This document shows positions 53,994 through 63,840 of a stretch of DNA of 64,000 nucleotides, in pieces (positions within the stretch are counted from its first letter, which is position 1; every line of letters starts with the position of its first letter). The notes beneath the pieces were generated by a model. That model was not told the origin of the DNA and ran no database searches. It was given only the letters and a program-made list of their open reading frames with translations. A program made the translations under genes and the position numbers. Source of the DNA: Adiantum capillus-veneris (taxonomy: Eukaryota; Streptophyta; Polypodiopsida; Polypodiales; Pteridaceae); contig CM043954.1 of the NCBI GenBank assembly GCA_014529385.2, forward strand, positions 94,195,247 to 94,259,246, in the 5' to 3' direction.

Positions 53994-55176
53994 TCATGAG
54001 GAAGACTCAAGAGGCAGCAGTTGCACCGTGTGCACTGCTTTCTCCTTGCCATGAGCAGCAGATTTCCCCTTAGGACAATCCTTTTTGCCATGACCGCTTC
54101 CTAAACATTGAAAACATAATTTCTCTTTCTTAGCTTTATCAAAGTCCTCAGGAGAGAGAGGACCTCTGGACCCCTTGGGTTTTTTAGATGCTTCTGAATT
54201 GGCTACTATAAATTTTCTTTTATTTTGCCCATACTGTGTGCGTGTCTTACCATGTGTATTAGCAGGCACATGAGTATTATATGCTTTTTTTTTCATCTAG
54301 ATCATCGTGAATATGTGCTTTTACTATGGCTTCCTCGAGTCTTTTAGGGTCTTAGGTCTTGACGCGCTTCTTAAGTTCTGGTGTCAGACCACGTATAAAT
54401 CCCTGTACTTGTTGAAAGTTATCTAAGCCTTCTAAATTGAGGATAACATCCTGATAGTGAGATATATATTCAAGTAATGATGGGTATAGGCGCATGGAAC
54501 ACGTTTCCCAAGCCGTCCAGTACCGATCTGCCTCATTTTTAGGCAAAAATTCTTTGCAAAACATAGCTTCAAAAGCCACCCAACTCTGTGGTATGATATT
54601 CTTCTCCTTGAGAGACATCCACCATTTGTAGGCCTTGCCTTCCAGAGTTAAGCTCGTTTGCAGTGCTCTGACTGCGTATGGATTACGCCGTAAGGCATGA
54701 ATTCCATCCCACTTGCTGACAAAGATATTCACTGCATCCTTATTGCGATCGCGGTCTTCTCCCTTAAAAGTCGGTGGTTTGGTGTTTTTCAACAACTCAT
54801 CCACCTCTTTTGCAGTGAGAGTGTGCAAAATATCAGCATGTGGACCTTGTCCTTGATTAGAAGGGCCTTGCCCCTGTGTAGCAACATGCTCATGCATGTG
54901 CATGTCAACAGGACCCTTGGACTGCTGCTGCATTAATTGGATCACTAACGTGGATAATTTAGTGACATTTTCATTTAAAGATTTAAAATTTCCTTCCATG
55001 ATTGATATGCGTGTCTGAAGTGCACTAAATTCTTGAACGTTGAGTAATTCATAGGTGTTGTCACCTACCGCAGCGTCACGGGAACTCTTCATGAGAGCAT
55101 CCGGTCGCGATCCATCATGGGTAGGATCAGGCATATTTTGCTCGAAATAAAAAGTCATATTGATATCTGAATCCAT
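53994..55176 (-). pseudogene. gag: Gypsy B Gag
   Basis: The preferred start is ATG 55176 (MDSDINMTFYFEQNMPDP); the frame is open 40 codons further upstream. A coiled-coil (SALQTRISIMEGNFKSLNENV) precedes the gag fold (FKGEDRDRNKDAVNIFVSKW, KAYKWWMSLKEKNIIPQSWV, LKKRVKT). A TAA at 54352-54354 and a frameshift in an A-run near 54293 follow. The zinc knuckle CFQCLGSGHGKKDC (CX2CX4HX4C) is intact. Gag would form the particle; this copy is broken twice. Confidence 0.87.
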
Positions 55177-55973
55177 GGCGACACAGTGCAGTGTAAGGAA
55201 TAGCAAGAAAAATACATGATGTACCGCAACTAGTAAATACCAATAAACAATCCCATTGATACCGGTAATTAGCCTTGCTAATATTGTGTGCTCCAATCAC
55301 CGCTGAGGATGTAATCTTGCTCCGGCTTTCAAGAAAACAATTCAATAGTGTGGGTGTGTTTGCCTTGAGCACCCGTATTGCACTTGGTTTGTGTATTTTG
55401 GATAACTTGCCGATGACTTGAATGAAGGTACGAAATAAGAAAATGCAGGATACGCAGCAGAAAATAGCACCTTGCCTTTGTACTTCCTGGCCTTGCCCTT
55501 GTTTGGCTCTGTCGGTTTGCCTAGCTTCACCCAAAGCTTCACAAGAGGAAGGGAGGTACCCCATTGTGGGTAACGTCCCTTAGTTGGTGAAAAAACTTGT
55601 GGCCACTAACCCCCAATGGGTTGGGCGTCCATCGGGTGTGAAAAAAGAGCTCCTCACAGACTATGGCGGCCCGATGACAATGCGAGGGGGGAGCATTTGC
55701 TCACCCCGCCTTGTATGGTGGTCGAGGGTGCATGTGACAAGCACATGAAATGGTCAGCGGGGTCGCGTGATTTCCTCAAGCCCGAGAGGGCACAATTCGG
55801 TGCAGGTCGCTTGTCGACCCCTTCCCCTCACAAGTGGTGTTGCCCATGCCATCAGCTTCGTTGTCCTCCTCACAGGGGGTGATCTCCACAGCCTCAATGA
55901 CCCCAACATGCAAAAGCATGCAAGAAGTTGTGTGGCTCTCCGACACCACGGCTGTGCCTTCCCAAAATTAGAA
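55177..55973 (-). other. Gypsy B leader, no gene recognised
   Basis: About 800 bases between the primer site and gag. Open frames (55342-55564, 55616-55882) lack recognisable features. Confidence 0.7.
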
Positions 55974-55992
55974 ACCTTGCTCTTGATACCAA
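55974..55992 (-). other. Primer binding site of gypsy B
   Basis: Minus-strand TTGGTATCAAGAGCAAGG next to the 5' LTR. It is like the initiator-Met PBS but with AAGAGC after TATC, one base longer than usual. Confidence 0.8.
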
Positions 55993-56146
55993 TGTTAGAC
56001 AAGGGGAACTAGAACCTAGGAGTCCACCTCCCAACCACCCACTATATAGCATGGCTCCTAGCCCTTTGCCCTAGTTGGGACTCCCTTTCCACACTGCCTA
56101 GCCCGGCCTTGCCCTTGTCTAGTCCGGCCTTGCCCTTGTCCTGACA
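55993..56146 (-). repeat. 5' LTR of gypsy B
   Basis: 154 bases matching 34615-34767, with substitutions mostly in the CCGGCC-rich third. Confidence 0.95.
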
Positions 56147-56151
56147 CTAAA

Positions 56152-57540
56152 TATTTTCTCCATCAAACGATTGAATGTGGCAGGTGAATTGGTCAAGTCA
56201 AAAGGCATGACTAGATATTCATAAAGACCAAACGTTGTACGAAACGCAATTTTTAGGATATCTTCCTCCACTATGGTTATTTGATGATAGCCACTTTTAA
56301 GGTCAATCCTACTGAAGTATGTAGATCCTTGTAGCTTATCAAACAGATTTTCTACCTGAGGGATGGGAAATTTTTATTTGATAGTGATATGGTTTAGTGC
56401 GCGATAGTCCACACACATGTGCTATGTACTATCTTTCTTTTGCACTAAAAGGAAGAACAAAAGGGAGAGGAGCTAAGCCTCACCATCCCTTTGTCTAACA
56501 ATTCTCGTACTTGCCTCATAATCTCCTCACCATCCCTTTGTCTAACAATTCTCATACTTGCCTCATAATCTCCTCTTGTTGAGCTTGGGAAACTCAATAA
56601 GGAGGCTTGTTAGGTGGTGAGCTTCCTAGTAGGAGCTCAATTCGATGGTCATCATCCCCTCGTTTTGGAGGTAAGTCCATAGGGATATCATCGATGAACA
56701 CATATTGGAATCTTTTTAGAAAGTTAGACAAGTCTAACTCTTCTTGATTCCTACCACTTTCACTTGATAAACCTTTAGCATCATTAGTGCACAAAAATCA
56801 TGTACGGAGAAATCAAAATTTTCATTGACTTATCAAAAGCTGGTGGATTTACATGTGGTATAGTACGACCAGAGTCATTAGCATCTATATACATGTTCTT
56901 TCCCCTGTAGGTGAAGTAGATTCTCCTTTCAAGGAACTTCATGTTGGTAGCCATGTGATCAAACCATGGTTCCCCTAGGATAGCATCCTCATGTTGGAGA
57001 GGAGAGATGAAAAATTCTTCTTTGTCAACAAATCTTTGGGCATGAAGCCTCAACTTCCCAATCAAGGGAGTAACGGATTCTTGTTGTCCCTTGAAAGCTA
57101 TGTCAGTTGTTACAATATCTCCCATCTCAAAGCTTGAATGCCCAACTTGGTGGCCAATTCCGTTGATATGAATTTGTGAGAAGAGCCAGGGTCAAACAAG
57201 ATGAATGCATCATGCTCCCTTACCTTTTCCCAAGCATAGGAGAGAGATGATCCTTTGCAATGAGCATCCCCTTTTGGGGCTTCGATGTTGGAAGCTGTAG
57301 GAGTCTCATTGCGAGCATTTTTCTTAGGGCAAGAACGATAGCCATGTCCTTGCTCCCCACACTTAAACCACTTATGGTCCTTGTGAAAAGCTTCAAGCTC
57401 CTCGTGACAGAGTTTGTTTTTACCTTTCTAAACTCCCTTCTCCTTGGACCTATTGTTGTTGTTGTTGTTGTTGTTGGAATGGCCTTGGGAAGAATTTTGG
57501 GCATTCATTTTTCCCTTTGCATCACTTTTGTCTTTATTTT
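56152..57540 (-). pseudogene. pol: gypsy A2 protease and N-terminal RT
   Basis: Minus strand, colinear with A1 20578-21700. It has the aspartic protease region (LIGKLRLHAQRFVDKEEFFI, HEDAILGEPWFDHM), a linker (EELDLSNFLKRFQYVFIDDI) and the start of RT. Stops and frameshifts are frequent. A 47-bp duplication lies inside (56480-56575). The zinc knuckle region near 57360 reads WFKCGEQGHG, with Trp for the first Cys. Confidence 0.86.
56480..56575. repeat. 47-bp tandem duplication inside A2 pol
   Basis: CTCACCATCCCTTTGTCTAAC starts at about 56480 and 56527. The second copy differs at one base (CATACTT/CGTACTT). It is absent from A1, so it arose after insertion. Confidence 0.92.
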
Positions 57541-58346
57541 CCATTGGCTTGACATTCCGTCTAGCCCCTTATGGGAAATTGATGTGAAAAGCAACCATGG
57601 TATGGTGGATTACTTCGTTGATAAAACTAGGCCGTTGAGAGTTGACATACTCGGCCATCTCTTCAGGTAATCCCGCACAAAATTGTTGCTTTTGCTCGGT
57701 GAAGTCTATCTTTTGAAAGACAATAGCCTTGAGATGTAGATTCCAAAACTTGTCCACATATTTGTGGATAGACTCATGAGAGAGAAGCCTCAAAATCCTC
57801 CATTTGGTGAGAACTTTGTCCTTTGCAGCGCTTGTAAGGAATTGCTTCATGATGGAAACTCGTAGAGTTTCCATGTCTTTGGGGCTTCACCTGTTTCCAT
57901 GAAGGCTAGCCCACCCTTGACAAGCCTGCATAGCTACATGGCATAGCTTGGAGGACTCTATGAAGCCATCGTCTCCAAAGGCCGCATCAAATTGTTGGAT
58001 GAAGGCCAATACTTTGTCGGTGGCACCAAAGGTGCCATCATAAGTGAGAAAACAGATACTCTTTCCTCCCTCTTTGAACTTCTTTAGCTTTTGTGACATT
58101 CCGCATGCAGGGTAAGATTTGCGATGTCCTCCCCTCTTGTATTCTCTAGGAGAATAGCCATAGATTTCATCGGTAGAGGAGGAAGGTGAAGAAGAAGGAG
58201 AAAAGGGTGCCTCTTTCTTGCCCTTTTCTTCCTTTGTTTCCTCTCTTCCCTTTTGGAGTGACGAGGAGAAGGACTATGGTTTAACCATTTCCTCTTGGGA
58301 GGAGTTGGCAATCATTTAGTCCACCTTCTTGTGGAGCCACATCTTC
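57541..58346 (-). pseudogene. gag: gypsy A2 Gag, central and C-terminal part
   Basis: Minus strand: the basic Ser/Arg/Lys-rich tract (HSPSPRHSKREERKQRKKRA, about 58290-58200), then SQKLKKFKEGGKSICFLTYD at 58095. Next comes the gag fold METLRVSIMKQFLTSAAKDK ... QFCAGLPEEMAEYVNSQRPS. Here the region disrupted by the LARD-like element in A1 is continuous, which confirms that insertion. The gene is cut at 58346 by Copia-1. Confidence 0.87.
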
Positions 58347-58351
58347 GGAGG

Positions 58352-58578
58352 TGTTGGAATTAGGGTTGCATAGAAACACACACAACTTGGAGAAGACGAA
58401 GGAAGCTCAAGGCACACAATAGAGAGTATATTACTTAGTGTGCAATGGAAAGATAGATAGCCCTAGAGTGATGGGCGTATATACAATGCACGGGGGAAAA
58501 AACCTCCTAAAGAGGGAAAAAATGCCCCGGCGGTCCTAGTGTGTTCACACACATCACTACCACATGTATATGGTAACA
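58352..58578 (-). repeat. 3' LTR of Copia-1
   Basis: 227 bases, plus-strand TGTTGGAATTAG ... TATGGTAACA. Confidence 0.98.
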
Positions 58579-58594
58579 AATCCCCCCTGGAGTG
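58579..58594 (-). other. Polypurine tract of Copia-1
   Basis: Minus-strand CCAGGGGGGATTT directly upstream of the 3' LTR. Confidence 0.9.
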
Positions 58595-58653
58595 ATGCGG
58601 TGAACGAGAGCTGGCACATGAGTAAAGGGAAGTGCCATGCCCTGAGGACAGGA

Positions 58654-61600
58654 TCAGTCCACAAAGGGGAGTAAGCCCAAAGCTTTGCGGAAAGCTTCAA
58701 GCTTCTCACGAGACAATGCCTTTGTGAAAATATCTGCAAGGTTGTCCCGTGTTGGCACATAAGCCAAGCTGATCTCTCCTGCTGAGAGCCTCTCCCTGAC
58801 ATAGTGGTAATGCACCTCAATGTGCTTTGTGCGAGCATGAAAAACTGGGTTCCTCGCAACTGCCAATGCGCTCTGACTGTCAGTGTAGATAGTGTTGGCA
58901 GTGTCCTGTCCAACACCCAAGTCAGCCATAAGGCGTCTGAGCCATACACACTCAACCGTAGCTGTGAAGACTGCCCTGTACTCAGCCTCACAACTCGAAG
59001 TGGCCACAGTAGGTTGCTTCTTGCTCAACCATGATATACATGAACTGCCAAGCATGAAACAAAAACCACTTGTGGACACTCGCGTGTCAAAACAACCAGC
59101 CCAATCTGAGTCCGAAAAAGCATGTAAGTCTGGCGGCAATGATCCCCCCTTGGGATAAAACAAGCCAAGATGTAAAGTGCCACTAAGGTAGCGGAAAATC
59201 CTCTTGACAGCCTGCCAATGCTTAGACCCTGGGCTATGCATAAATCTGCTGACCTGCGAGACTGCAAACTGAATATCTGGCCTCGTGTTGCATACATAAA
59301 TGAGGCAGCCAACAGCAGTTTGGTAAAGAGTGACATCAGCAGGATCGCCAGCATCATGTAGACTCAACTTCAAACCTGTTTCCATGGGAGTGGCAATAGG
59401 TTTGCAATCCTCAAGTCCAAACTTACATAGCAATGTCTCTATGTAACTTTTCTGACACAAGGCAATACCACCATCACACTGCTTAAACTGTATACCCAAG
59501 TAATGATGCAACAGCCCCAAATCTTTCATCTTGAAAGTAGCATTCAAATCAGCCTTAAATTCAGCAATATGTCTCTCATTTGGTCCAGTGATCAGCAAAT
59601 CATCAACATAAAGAACCACAATGAGAAATACATCATCCTCACGCTTTACATACAATGTGCTTTCTGTTGGACTGTTACGAAAGCCTCGTTTAACCAAATG
59701 AGTGTCAGCTTTCTCATACCAAGCACGAGGAGATTGCTTCAACCCATACAAAGCCTTCTTACATTTGCACACTTTGTCCTCTTGTCCTTTTATGACAAAA
59801 CCGCGAAGCTGCGTTACATAAACTTCCTCAAATATGTCACCATTCAAGAAAGCAGTAACAATGTCTGATTGATGTACATCCCAACCAAAATGAGCTGCCA
59901 ATGCACATAGAAAACGCACAGTAGTCATACAACAAGTGGGAGCAAAAGTCTCTTCATAATCTATGCCTTTTTGTTGTGCATAACCCTTTGCAACAAGTCG
60001 AGCCTTATGGCGATCGATCTCACCATCCGGCTTGCGTTTCAACTTGTAAACCCACTTCGTACCAATGGCCTTTTTGCCAGGAGGCAAATCACATAAAGTC
60101 CATGTGTCATTCTCTATAAGTGCATCATATTCTGATTTCATGGCAGCAATCCAATTTTCTGAATTCTGTGCTTCATCAAAGGACAGAGGCTCCTCAACAT
60201 CATGTAAACTAGACACAGCCAAAGCATAACAATCTGATGCATAAGATGCATGGCGAGAGCCTGAACGAGTACGACTAGATAAAGGTGCATCCAATTTACT
60301 GTCACGCAAAGTGTGCACCAGCCATTTTGGCATACCTCTAGCCTGCTCATTTTCAGCCCTTTCCTCATCAAGTACATCATGTACATCTGCATCAGTAATA
60401 GGCTGTTCTAAAACATTTTCAGAAACCCCCATAGGCTGTACATTTGCCTCATTGGAACTTACATTCGTATTTCCACCACTGAAAAGAGGCAACAAAGTGT
60501 CATAAATGTCCTGTGAGCTTACATTACTGTCTCTAGTACATGACAGCAAGGGTTGAACAGAATCTTCCACAAACACTACATCCCGTGAAACCAGAATACG
60601 TTTTGTTTGCGGATGATACAACCTGTAACCTTTGCTTTCAGCACTATAACCAACAAAAATACATTTGACAGCCTTATCATCCAATTTTCTGCGCTGCACT
60701 TGTGGCACCAAAGCATATGCCAAACAGCCAAAAACACGCATGTGCTCAATAGAAGGTTTTTTATCATGCCATGCTTCATATGGAGTAATAGACTGCAAAG
60801 CTTTCGTAGGACACATGTTAAGTACATAAGTGGCACACATGATGGCCTCAAGCCAAAAAGAATGCGGCAAAGCTTGACTTTTGACCATACATCGTGCCAT
60901 TTCCGTTAGTGACCTGTTTTTCCTCTCAGCAACACCATTTTGCTGAGGTGTATAAGGCACTGTACATTGGTGTTTTATCCCACGACTAGCCAGAAATGCA
61001 TTAAATTCATGAGACATATACTGCCCCCCTCGATCGGAACGGAGGGTGCCCATAGTACATTTTGAGACATTTTCAGCCATAGCCAAAAATTGTTTGAAGC
61101 ACATAAAAACTTCGGACTTTGCTTTAAGCGGAAATACCCATGCATGCCTGGAGTAATCATCAATGAAAGTCACGAAGTACAGGTAATTGCCCAAGGACGG
61201 AGTTTGCATGGACCCACAAACATCACTATGCACAAGCTGCAACCTGCATGTGGCCCTAACTGAACCATCCTTTGGAAACTTAGAACGCTGCATTTTACCC
61301 AGAATACAGCCTTCACAAACATGTTTGATAGGTGCTTCAAGAGGCGGCAAAGAAGCAACCATATCAGATTTCTGCAAACGCAGCAAACTGGCAAAATTCA
61401 GATGACCAAAACGTGGATGCCAAAGTTTTGCATCTGAAATAGCCCTTGAATCTGCAACAGCATTTGCAAAATTTTGTCCACACTTGTCATACAAAGTGAG
61501 CTTATACAGCCCACGGCACAAAAGCCCAGATGCAACAATTTCATCACCAAAACTGAGATCATGAATTGTACATCTGTCATCCACAAATTTGACTACAAGT

Positions 61601-62940
61601 CCAAGTCTAGCAAGTGCGGATACAGACAATAGATTCTTCTTGATCCCAGGTACATAAAGTGCATCAACAAGTGTGAAGGAACTGCCATTAGCAGCAGTGA
61701 GCATAATCTTTCCAACTCCCTGAACTGGATAAGAGGCGTTGTTGGCACAAGTGACTGAATTCCCATGAGGGACAGACTCGAGAGAGGTAAACAATTCACG
61801 ATGTGAGGTAATGTGCTTTGTAGCACCACTGTCGAAATACCACACATGTGAATCTGCAGCAACTGACAAGCATGCATCATGGACAGCAGGATTGTAAGTG
61901 CACTCTGCGCTAAAAGCCCATTCTGCATCAACATCAGCATCACAATCTCCTTTCACAGAAGACTCAACAATGGCTGCATTTGTAGTGGAACCAGCATTTG
62001 CAGTGGAACCACCCTCTTTCTTCTTAGCCTCTTTGGCCTTCAACTTAGGACACGACTTGATCAAGTGATCATTGGCTTTACAATAATGGCAACGCATCTT
62101 CTTTTTGCCCTTATCACCAGAATTTCCAGACGAAGTGCTGCCAGCAGAAGCATTAGGAACAGAATTTTTGCCACTCGCAGCAGAACCATAAGAAGTGGCT
62201 GCATTACTGTTACCACCCTTTCTTTGAGAAGCAATAAAAGCCTGTTCAACTGCACGCTGCCTAGTCCTGTTTTTTCGAGAAAGTGACTCTTGCAACAGCA
62301 ATGTGCATAATGCATCAAACTTGACAACTTCAGGATTTCCTTGGGTCATCAGTCTCCAAGTACTAGCAAAAGTCTGGTAGGAATCTGGTAAGGCATCAAG
62401 AACAGTCTGCACAAGGGAACTGTCAGAAATGACTTCACCTGCAGAAATGAGTTGCTCATTGATATCCTTGACACTAGCAAGGAAAGTGTCCATATCATCT
62501 TCCTCATGCATAATCTTCGACTCTAGCTCTTTACGCAGCAAAGCAATTTTAGCCTCATTGCGGCTTGCATAAAGACCTGCTAGAATATCCCAAGCCTGTT
62601 TTGCAGATTTTGCTGAACGGATGTGAGGAATAATGGTGCGCTTCACAGACAACGCAATCAATGCATGAGCCTGCGCATCCTTAACATCCCAACGAGCTTG
62701 TTCTGCTGTAGGCAAAACAACTCTAACAGCTGCAATCCTTGCAGCAAGATCTGCAACATCCTCAATATCGCCTACATCTTCAGAACCAGGACGTACATCA
62801 ATGCCCTGCACAATGTTCCAGACACCTTTTGACACAAGAACGTGTTGCATCATATAAGCCCACATAGGGTAGTTGTCCCCATCCAACCTGTCCTCAGCAG
62901 CAAACATCTTGAACACATCTGTGTTGTTGTTGTCAGCCAT
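58654..62940 (-). CDS. gag-pol: Copia-1 gag-pol polyprotein (1,428 aa)
   Basis: The frame is open from 63000, but the ATG at 62940 (MADNNNTDVFKMFAAEDRLD) starts at the conserved Gag beginning, so I choose it. Domains are: Gag helical region 15-215, zinc knuckle CHYCKANDHLIKSC at 284-297, and protease WYFDSGATKHITS with Asp 370. The GAG-pre-integrase block (LWHPRFGHLN, CEGC) lies around 500-555. The integrase core has Asp 573 (HSDVCG), Asp 636 (LRSDRGG) and Glu 672 (NGVAERKN), a DD35E spacing. Reverse transcriptase spans about 935-1180, with YVDD at 1111-1114. RNase H follows at about 1270-1400 (DSDWAGCFDTRVSTSGF, CEAEYRAV). All catalytic residues are present and there are no stops. The polyprotein would be cut by its own protease and act in cytoplasmic particles, then the nucleus. 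Confidence 0.97.
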   Translation of the reverse strand: MADNNNTDVFKMFAAEDRLDGDNYPMWAYMMQHVLVSKGVWNIVQGIDVRPGSEDVGDIEDVADLAARIAAVRVVLPTAEQARWDVKDAQAHALIALSVKRTIIPHIRSAKSAKQAWDILAGLYASRNEAKIALLRKELESKIMHEEDDMDTFLASVKDINEQLISAGEVISDSSLVQTVLDALPDSYQTFASTWRLMTQGNPEVVKFDALCTLLLQESLSRKNRTRQRAVEQAFIASQRKGGNSNAATSYGSAASGKNSVPNASAGSTSSGNSGDKGKKKMRCHYCKANDHLIKSCPKLKAKEAKKKEGGSTANAGSTTNAAIVESSVKGDCDADVDAEWAFSAECTYNPAVHDACLSVAADSHVWYFDSGATKHITSHRELFTSLESVPHGNSVTCANNASYPVQGVGKIMLTAANGSSFTLVDALYVPGIKKNLLSVSALARLGLVVKFVDDRCTIHDLSFGDEIVASGLLCRGLYKLTLYDKCGQNFANAVADSRAISDAKLWHPRFGHLNFASLLRLQKSDMVASLPPLEAPIKHVCEGCILGKMQRSKFPKDGSVRATCRLQLVHSDVCGSMQTPSLGNYLYFVTFIDDYSRHAWVFPLKAKSEVFMCFKQFLAMAENVSKCTMGTLRSDRGGQYMSHEFNAFLASRGIKHQCTVPYTPQQNGVAERKNRSLTEMARCMVKSQALPHSFWLEAIMCATYVLNMCPTKALQSITPYEAWHDKKPSIEHMRVFGCLAYALVPQVQRRKLDDKAVKCIFVGYSAESKGYRLYHPQTKRILVSRDVVFVEDSVQPLLSCTRDSNVSSQDIYDTLLPLFSGGNTNVSSNEANVQPMGVSENVLEQPITDADVHDVLDEERAENEQARGMPKWLVHTLRDSKLDAPLSSRTRSGSRHASYASDCYALAVSSLHDVEEPLSFDEAQNSENWIAAMKSEYDALIENDTWTLCDLPPGKKAIGTKWVYKLKRKPDGEIDRHKARLVAKGYAQQKGIDYEETFAPTCCMTTVRFLCALAAHFGWDVHQSDIVTAFLNGDIFEEVYVTQLRGFVIKGQEDKVCKCKKALYGLKQSPRAWYEKADTHLVKRGFRNSPTESTLYVKREDDVFLIVVLYVDDLLITGPNERHIAEFKADLNATFKMKDLGLLHHYLGIQFKQCDGGIALCQKSYIETLLCKFGLEDCKPIATPMETGLKLSLHDAGDPADVTLYQTAVGCLIYVCNTRPDIQFAVSQVSRFMHSPGSKHWQAVKRIFRYLSGTLHLGLFYPKGGSLPPDLHAFSDSDWAGCFDTRVSTSGFCFMLGSSCISWLSKKQPTVATSSCEAEYRAVFTATVECVWLRRLMADLGVGQDTANTIYTDSQSALAVARNPVFHARTKHIEVHYHYVRERLSAGEISLAYVPTRDNLADIFTKALSREKLEAFRKALGLLPFVD

Positions 62941-63287
62941 GGTAAATGCTGCAACTGATGTGAAAACTGCCCGAAAATAGGAGAAATGGAGCGGGAACAA
63001 CTTGTGCTATATAGCACAAACCGTAGAAGACTATAAGGCACCTATTATGCAGAAAACGGCATTGACAAAAAATCTGCACAAAATGACGAAATAACCTGTG
63101 CAGTACTGCCCGTAGTGGAAACGGAGGCCGAAATGAGACCAAATCAAAATTCTGAGCAGACTGAGCTCCTCGAGCTATCCCAAAATATTTGTCGACCTGT
63201 GAACGCTTGCCAAAGCTCACTGAAATCGGAGAAAGTGAGCAGGCGTGTGCTGGAGTAGCTGGCGACTAAGCCCAGGAGGACGTGACC
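62941..63287 (-). other. Copia-1 leader between primer site and gag
   Basis: About 350 bases with no supported gene. The polyprotein frame remains open to 63000 upstream of the chosen ATG. Confidence 0.8.
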
Positions 63288-63302
63288 TGCTCTGATACCA
63301 AT
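63288..63302 (-). other. Primer binding site of Copia-1, initiator tRNA-Met type
   Basis: Minus-strand TTGGTATCAGAGC next to the 5' LTR. Confidence 0.95.
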
Positions 63303-63529
63303 TGTTGGAATTAGGGTTGCATAGAAACACACACAGCTTGGAGAAGACGAAGGAAGCTCAAGGCACACAATAGAGAGTATATTACTTAGTGTGCAATGGA
63401 AAGATAGATAGCCCTAGAGTGATGGGCGTATATACAATGCACGGGGGAAAAAACCTCCTAAAGAGGGAAAAAATGCCCCAGCGGTCCTAGTGTGTTCACA
63501 CACATCACTACCACATGTATATGGTAACA
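63303..63529 (-). repeat. 5' LTR of Copia-1
   Basis: 227 bases. It differs from the 3' LTR at two transitions (ACAGCTTGG/ACAACTTGG and CCCCAGCGG/CCCCGGCGG). Confidence 0.98.
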
Positions 63530-63534
63530 GGAGG

Positions 63535-63840
63535 AACTTAGGGATCCATTACTTTCTTGATCTTTTGATTCCTCCTCTCGTATGGGAGAGAGTCTTCTTT
63601 TGGGGGTCTCATCAAGAGGCCTCCTAAGCTCTCTCTCCTCTTAGAGAGGAAAGCAAATCCCATAAGCACGAATTTGTTGACTAACTTTGAAACTTCGACT
63701 TGCAAAGCGGGGTTGTCCATAGCTTGTTGCAACCTAGTAACAAGATAATTAACAAACATGGAGGCATCATCAATAGCACCTTCATGTGAAAAATCAAAGT
63801 TATCAACGTTCATTCTACTCTCTTGGTTATTTCCATCCAT
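63535..63840 (-). pseudogene. gag: gypsy A2 Gag, N-terminal part
   Basis: ATG 63840 starts MDGNNQESRMNVDNFDFSHE, matching A1 at 7987. The frame is open to 63538 but changes register after LVNKFV relative to A1, so an indel is present. The gene continues on the other side of Copia-1 at 58346. Confidence 0.85.

Larger units (their letters stand above)
34615..56146 (-). mobile_element. Gypsy B, Ty3/gypsy chromovirus, split by block D
   Basis: Short LTRs (34615-34767 and 55993-56146) are flanked by the perfect 5-bp duplication CTAAA (34610-34614 and 56147-56151). The PBS lies at the right end and a strong polypurine tract at the left. Gag, protease, RT and RNase H lie at 52024-55176 and integrase with chromodomain at about 34835-36404. 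Joining the flanks restores the A2 reading ...ATTTAGACCCTA..., as in A1. The LTRs differ at roughly ten positions in 153 bases, so B is older than Copia-1 or Copia-2. Confidence 0.95.
58352..63529 (-). mobile_element. Copia-1, intact-looking Ty1/copia retrotransposon
   Basis: Two 227-bp LTRs (58352-58578 and 63303-63529) are flanked by the perfect duplication GGAGG (58347-58351 and 63530-63534) inside A2 gag. The PBS and polypurine tract are both present. One uninterrupted polyprotein frame of over 1,400 codons is present. The LTRs differ at only two positions, both transitions. It is the youngest and only potentially autonomous element in the window. Confidence 0.98.

Noticed and set aside
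55616-56012. Overlapping ORFs in the gypsy B leader
   Set aside because: Different frames on both strands, no domain, and located between PBS and gag.
58557-62327. Many shorter ORFs within Copia-1 on both strands
   Set aside because: Shadow frames of the long polyprotein.
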